Source: Benincasa hispida
Taxonomy: Eukaryota; Streptophyta; Magnoliopsida; Cucurbitales; Cucurbitaceae
Length of the DNA stretch: 64,000 nucleotides
Assembly: GCF_009727055.1 (NCBI RefSeq)
Contig: NC_052350.1
Span: forward strand, 1,577,758 to 1,641,757
Reading direction: 5' to 3'
How positions within the stretch are numbered: the stretch's first letter is position 1; every line of letters starts with the position of its first letter. The translations under genes and the position numbers were made by a program. Positions 59,117 through 64,000 of the stretch are shown in pieces. The notes beneath the pieces are model-generated. The model had not been told where the DNA came from. It saw only the letters and a list, made by a program, of their open reading frames with translations, and did not search any database.

Positions 59117-60901
59117 AATTTATTTATTTGAGATTGAAAGAATATTTTCGTATTACTTAAAATTTAGGGGGTTGTTTGGCCCACCGACTTCATAGATCAA
59201 TGTTAAATAACTAAATTCCACCAACTTCAATAATGAACACTATTGATGTTTGCACATTTATCGAGAAATTTCATATTTTCTGCTCTCTCGTTTGCACATT
59301 TATCAAGGAACTCCAACTATTGAACTTTGTGCCCTAAAGCCTAAATACAGATTTCCTAACTCAAGACTTCAGAACTCAATTAAATGCCCCAAACACCTCC
59401 TATAATTTTTTTATTTTTTATTTTTTTTTTTAAATAAAAAAGTAGGAAGTTATACTTGAGGTGCTAAAGCATGCCCCACAGGCCCTTGGGTTTGCAGCTC
59501 AAGTAGGCTTCATCAAGGGAGCATGAGATCAGGCCTTAGGCCTAAACAGGTCTAGGCGCACAACGTTGAAAAACACTGTTAAAATAATTTGTAATCAACT
59601 ATATTGTAAATAGATGGAAAGTAGAGTTTAGGAGGGGTAAGAGCACCAAATATTGATCAAACTAGAGAAGTCAATTGATCAATAAGGTCCAAACAAAAGG
59701 ACTATATCTATCTTTTCAATGGGCCTAGACTCACGACTTAGCGAACTTTTTAAAATACTGCTAGAAAATTTTGGAATTAACTATATTGTAAATAGAGGGA
59801 AAAGAGAGTTTAGGAGGGCTAAGTGCCAATCCCAATATTGATCAAACTAGAGAATTCTACTATTCAAGATGGTCCAAATAAAGGGACTATCCCTATCTTT
59901 TGAACCGACCAGGCTGTTTCCCCTTATTCTTCATGCCATACTTTTAGGGATGTGGCTTTTTCCTTGTGAATAAATCTCCAAAGCCATATAGTGTGCAAAT
60001 AACAAAGGTCCCCTTCCCAAGGAAATCTCGAAACAATGCGGTTTCTTCTTAGTCTTTCTTTTTTTTTTTCACTTTTACACCTTTTCTAATAAAGGTTTAG
60101 GTTTCTGACCTGGTTTGAATGACTTTCTAAGGGCTTAAAACACTTTTTTTAAAAAAATAATAATAATTATTATAACTTTTATAAGCACTTAAAAAATCAT
60201 TCCAAATTGGTAATTCATTTCCTGTGAAAATGGGTTAAATTTATTTGCATGACCATTGTTGGCGCCTTGCAAGAGAACATTTTTCTTCTTTTATCTTGCA
60301 TGATTAGAATAGTTACTTTTCTATTGCAGGTGAGTTCAAGTCCAGAATTGCCTCCTTCAAGTCTAAAGGATATTTCAATGCATGTTCCAATGGATATCGA
60401 AGTTGAGATTTCTGGCAATACAAAGACAAATGACACATTAGATTCCACGGTGGACATTCAAAAAGAAAGTATTCCGGCCCCAGATTCAAACAAGGAAACT
60501 ATTGCCTTTTTCCCCGACCAAGGTAGGTCTTTCTTGAGCACATACAGAAATTGTCATGAATTCCTGTCCCCTCTTGCACAAGGCATCGTAATTTATAGCT
60601 TGCTAATATTGTGCTCTCTTCAGGCAAGTTTCTTTGTTCAGACTGTTACTATGATGGCTATTATTTAGTTGAGTATGTTGGGCTTTGTTTTGAATCAGTT
60701 TTGTTTTAGCTTTGGCCATCTATAATATCTTTTGTAAGCTCTCTTGAAATTAATGAAAAAGAGCTTTTTCTCTCTGTACATTTTTTCCCACGTAAATTGG
60801 AAATCTAAAGTGAGGTATGATTATCTTGTTGTTTTTGTTCTTTTTAATCAGATGACAGAAGACCTGCTACGATCGGGGAGGCGATTCAAGTTTCAAAATA
60901 G
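52890..60901 (+). CDS. Kelch-repeat protein, 11 predicted coding exons, 596 residues
   Basis: Exons: 52890-53076, 53702-53851, 54131-54298, 54764-54916, 55041-55193, 55666-55830, 55959-56129, 56898-57084, 57204-57417, 60330-60522, 60852-60901 (stop TAG). All introns are GT-AG and phases join to one open frame. Residues 1-325 form about six kelch blades, with the glycine pairs in VFGGYG, VFGGTD, IFGGCGKS, VIGGED, VFGGFTD and LLGGCNK; they should fold as a beta-propeller that binds a partner protein. Exon 7 (residues 326-382) is charged and may be helical. Residues 383-445 contain a compact conserved-looking stretch (FQARVTESIPSGYTIET). Residues 446-596 are polar and probably disordered. It resembles plant kelch proteins annotated as galactose oxidase/kelch superfamily (Arabidopsis At1g18610/At1g74150 type, from memory); there is no F-box, BTB or phosphatase domain. 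Cell location and partner are unknown. I chose MRWERVQ because its ATG has a better context and relatives begin there. Confidence 0.9.
58190..58700 (+). mobile_element. Possible LINE-derived scrap in intron 9
   Basis: One plus frame near 58210-58260 reads EDGLWQNFISSKYGLSPG, which resembles the LW-x-x-x-IxSKYG phrase preceding the zinc-knuckle tail in plant LINE reverse transcriptases. The frame then decays through stops. The match is short and could be chance. Confidence 0.3.
59081..59114 (+). repeat. (CT)17 microsatellite
   Basis: A perfect CT run in intron 9 of the kelch gene, likely polymorphic in length. Confidence 0.95.
59167..59400 (+). mobile_element. MITE with GGGNGTTGTTTGG-type ends in intron 9
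   Basis: The left end reads gggggttgtttggcccacc. The right end, in reverse complement, reads aggaggtgtttggggc. These are imperfect terminal inverted repeats of the same style as the element at 11877-14136. The 234-bp length and lack of coding fit a MITE. The target duplication is not clear. Confidence 0.55.
59589..59903 (+). repeat. Local direct duplication in intron 9
   Basis: Blocks at about 59589-59720 and 59773-59903 share aactatattgtaaatagatgg, gagtttaggaggg, aatattgatcaaactagaga and ggtccaaa-aaaggactat, offset by about 184 bp. They are moderately diverged. Confidence 0.8.
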
Positions 60902-61480
60902 CCATGGAAATGACGAATGAACAACAAAATGGAATTGTGAAGATAGATGCACAAATCCCTCAAGCCTTTTGTACATTCATAGGAGAGCACAGATGCACAC
61001 TAGGAAATTACTATGATCTTACCATCTTCTAACACATCTAGATCTAATTGTGTCGAATCCTTCCATTGATTTTGATTCTTCGCATTCGAGTTGTACGTAA
61101 TAACCATATCACATTAGAGTTCAGACACTAGGCTGTCCATTTGAATCAGCCACCCCACATGTTCTTTTGTTGCAGCTTCTTACAGACTGCCATTCTTGTT
61201 CGAGGAAGGAATCAACCATCGTGTAGCATCAAACATTTTCTTCTTCTTCTTCTTCTTCTAGCTTTGTTGTCTTTAGCTGCTGTTGAAGGCCTGTTCACTT
61301 TTAGCTTTCTAGTTGCAACCTCTTGTGAACTGGGAAAGAAGTTAGTGATTACATTAGAAGTTGAAAAGGTTTATGTTCTTGTGAGTTGTTCTTACAGGGA
61401 ATTGCAGCTCTGTGTTTGATTCCCATGGAATTTGCAAGGTTGTGATGGCTTGGCTTTTGTTCCATTTTTTTAACCAAGCC
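60902..61480 (+). other. Likely 3' untranslated region of the kelch gene
   Basis: The sequence after the stop is less AT-rich than the flanking DNA and has no coding signal. A (TTC)n run lies at 61237-61259. I do not see a single clear poly-A signal, so the end is a guess. The 92-codon frame 61141-61419 is low in complexity, follows the stop and shows no known domain. Confidence 0.45.
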
Positions 61481-62403
61481 TAATGGAGAATTTGGTAGGC
61501 ATTATTTAGGGCCATCAGGAATTTAACTCAGTAGGGGCATGTATGGGATTTTTTTTCCAAGTAGAATTGAAATATTGAACTGAACTCAAATGATATTGGT
61601 TCGGTTCGGTTCATTTTTTCGCAGCTTAACTATTGTGCCTCATTCACATGTTTAATGTTAATTTCTATTATTTAAGCTTCAATTTGTTTTTTTTCCTTTA
61701 CCCTTTTTTTAAAATTGAACTTGTACTTTACATTTGGATTAACCTTCAATCTATACATAGAACAGAACCAACTAAATATCCACCTTTTATATATCTAAGA
61801 TGGGTTTGGTTTGAATTGGCTACATTTAATTTGGTTTTTTTTTTTTTTTCTTGATATTCATTATAAAAATGTCATTATTTATTGGTGCTAGTGATACATT
61901 GATAGATGTCTATTAGTATTTATCATTGTCTATTATTGATATACTGTAACATTTGGTAATATTTGTAAATAAGTTGTCTCGTTATCCTATATTTGAAAAT
62001 AACCCTTCAAACAACTTATTAGATTTTGGTCAAATTGAAAATTTTACTATGTAATAGTAATGTATATATTATAATCTTTGTTTTGGACGTGATAGTAGCC
62101 AAGAATATGATGTGAAATTAAAGCAATAGAGCTAATTATACGAAGATTTTGAACCTTCAATGTCAATGAAATATACGTATGTCATGAACTTTTAGTTTTT
62201 TTTTAAAATCTAAGTTAATATTTTTTGGATATCCTCAATTTCTCAACCATCTCACGAATCATTTTACTTTTTTTTCCCTCTCCCCCATGTATGCCATGCC
62301 AAACCCCTACCATTTGGACGAGTATGTCACAACATCCTTTAACAAATGCCTTTATCAAAGCATGACAACAATTCAAAGTCTAAATGTTAGAAATTCGTCA
62401 ATC

Positions 62404-62472
62404 TTAACATAGTTTAATTGATAAGACATTAATTACCATTTCAAAAGTTGATGTTTCATTCTCTAACCCCAT
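62404..62472 (+). mobile_element. SINE-like (tRNA-derived) fragment, plus strand
   Basis: tagtttaattgataagaca resembles an A box, and gttgatgtttcattctctaacccc, about 35 bases later, a degenerate B box. No tail or target duplication is clear. Confidence 0.35.
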
Positions 62473-63135
62473 GTTTGGTGAACCAAAAAAAATGTTTGGC
62501 TTAATAATTATGACCTCTCTATAGGTCAAATTAGGGATACCTTGAAGTTATTAAGGCATCCAATTTGACCATGGTGTTGAATCCCTGTATTTATATTAAG
62601 GATAGTGAGCTTGAACATGGAGTTGAGTACTGATTCATCATAAAACAAATATATTGTTTTCAATATGGTATATAGTTTAGAATTTTGCATGTTAAAAAAA
62701 AAGGAATATTTCAAAAATATCACAATCCAAAAGTAACTAAAATATAAAAATATAGGTTAAATTATAAATCGACTGTTAGAATTTGGTCACTATAAATATA
62801 AATCAAAACGAGAAAAATCACCATTATGCATGTATAAAAAAATGAAAAATTATAGCATTTTTAATAATATATTTTAAAGGAACGTTTTCAAATACAGTAA
62901 ATTAACCAAAATATTTACAAATAATAGCAAAATATCTATCTGTGTCTATCGTGATACAAATAGATACAGATAGTAATTTATCGTTGTCTATCACAGATAA
63001 ACTGTGATATTTTGCTACTAGTTGTAAACATTTTTAGCAGTTTTGTTATTTAAAATAATTTTCTTATTTTAAATATATGTTACAAATCAAATTTATAGGT
63101 CAACTCAAAGATGGAAGTTATGATTTTCATTATAT

Positions 63136-63237
63136 ATGTATAATTGAGGGTTGAAAGATTCAAACCTCTAACTTTAAGGAACTAAAATGTTAGTAGTAGA
63201 TGTTAATTAATACACTAAGCTATACTTATGTTAATTG
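63136..63237 (-). mobile_element. SINE-like (tRNA-derived) fragment, minus strand
   Basis: On the minus strand tagcttagtgtattaatta resembles an A box and gaggtttgaatctttcaacc a B box, with spacing roughly that of a tRNA-derived SINE head. The body is not identifiable. Confidence 0.4.
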
Positions 63238-64000
63238 ATTGACAAAATTAAATTTATATAACAAATTATTATAAGACAAAAGATTTTGTTTTTTGGTCAA
63301 AATAAGCCCGGTCATTGGTAACTATATGACATTTTTCCTTAGAGGTGGATGGTTTGGTCCCACATCCTCTGGTTGTTACTTTTTCTTTTTGGACAAATTG
63401 CAAAAACCACCATTGAAGTAAGATGGTAGTTACAATCCCACCCTCAAAATTCTTCATTGTAAAATTTGGGCCTAAACTCCTAGGAGTGTTTGAGAGTTAT
63501 GTTTAAGAACAATGTTATTTTAATAAATAATGACAAAACTACGGTTGAAGAAAAAATAATGACAACAATAGGGGTGAAGGAATCGTGGACCCAGTAAACG
63601 ATTACAAGAAAACGTGTACCGGGTCCACGAGTATTTAAATGAACCATGGACCCCATAGATGGTGTAGACAAAATCGTATACTCGATCCATGATTTTAAGC
63701 TCCATATGGCAACCACATGAAACACTTTACCACATTCGAAATTGTAGATAGGGTCCACGAGTTCCACATCGTTCACAAATTTCATTTTTAAGAAAAAAAA
63801 ATTTTAAAAAAAGAGGATTAAAACAATTAATATCATTATTAACAAATATATTATATCATATATGCCCATTAATTTTAAAAAATATTGTATTGAAGGAAAA
63901 ATGAGAATTAGTCTCATCAAACACGTGTTATTACATTTCCTTAATACCTAGAACCATGGACAATAGTTTTTTTTTTTTTTTTTTTTTTTGGGAGGAAATC

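Larger units (their letters stand above)
57418..60329 (+). other. Intron 9 of the kelch gene (2912 bp)
   Basis: Donor aag|gtgac at 57417/57418 and acceptor ttgcag|gtg at 60329/60330. It is several times longer than the other introns and holds a MITE, a (CT)n microsatellite, a local duplication and a possible LINE scrap. Small frames inside it (57722-57904, 58202-58480 and 58443-58655, all minus) have no known motif. Confidence 0.8.
61481..64000. other. Intergenic DNA to the right edge
   Basis: No gene is supported. Features seen are gatagatgtctatta and gtctatcacagata-type words at about 61890-61945 and 62935-63005, typical of small dispersed repeats, two SINE-like pieces, and repeats of gggtccacgag and related words at 63590-63770 that open the minus frame 63480-63785. 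A poly-T run of about 22 bases lies near 63968-63989. Confidence 0.5.

Noticed and set aside
60249..60668. 139-codon frame spanning exon 10
   Set aside because: It reads through the acceptor at 60329 and the donor at 60522. Only 60330-60522 fits the gene.
61141..61419. 92-codon frame after the kelch stop
   Set aside because: Leucine- and serine-rich product from a (TTC)n run in the 3' untranslated region, without known motifs.
63480..63785. 101-codon minus frame
   Set aside because: It is built from repeated gggtccacgag-type words and has no recognisable domain.

Overview
The window is plant nuclear DNA: intron-containing, AT-rich, with long LTR retrotransposons whose primer-binding sites resemble the initiator-Met tRNA. 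The repeat families and small MITEs look like those of a dicot, and I would guess a cucurbit, but that is inference. Only one ordinary host gene is visible, a kelch-repeat protein gene at 52890-60901. Almost everything to its left is nested transposable-element sequence.

Layout. 1-2330: leader and 5' LTR of a minus-strand Ty1-copia element that runs off the left edge. 2331-9335: an inverted repeat whose left arm was split by a copia solo LTR (4767-8007), itself carrying a fragment of a gypsy LTR. 9686-10153: a hAT-type MITE. 11932-13853: a minus-strand copia solo LTR inside a likely MITE. 14210-18400: a gypsy solo LTR, itself split by a copia solo LTR (15477-17405). 18438-43094: a decayed copia element with short LTRs (element B). 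B is interrupted by a long-LTR copia element (element A, 19226-31978), whose 5' LTR holds a 2.9-kb gypsy solo LTR (19508-22393). B is interrupted again by a minus-strand copia element (element C, 33689-40134), whose LTR holds another solo LTR (37714-38387). Most of these borders were set from TG...CA ends and matching 5-bp target-site duplications read directly from the sequence.

43100-52260 is AT-rich DNA with a perfect 59-bp inverted repeat (44135-44280), a rearranged relic related to the kelch gene's 5' region (about 44560-44890), and a chromodomain-type Ty3-gypsy element (element D, 45854-51647). D sits in a fragment of a minus-strand gypsy LTR. The kelch gene has 11 predicted coding exons (596 codons). 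Its exons 2-6 each encode about one kelch blade, and its 2.9-kb intron 9 contains a MITE, a microsatellite, a local duplication and a possible LINE scrap. From 61480 to the right edge I see only intergenic DNA with SINE-like pieces.

No retroelement here looks autonomous. A lacks the reverse transcriptase core and most of RNase H, C lacks gag and reverse transcriptase, and B and D are full of stops and frameshifts. The most unusual signals are a solo LTR present at the identical base in both LTRs of element C, clustered CpG-containing short-word arrays in several retroelement leaders and LTRs, and the solo-LTR-split inverted repeat at 4.6-9.3 kb.
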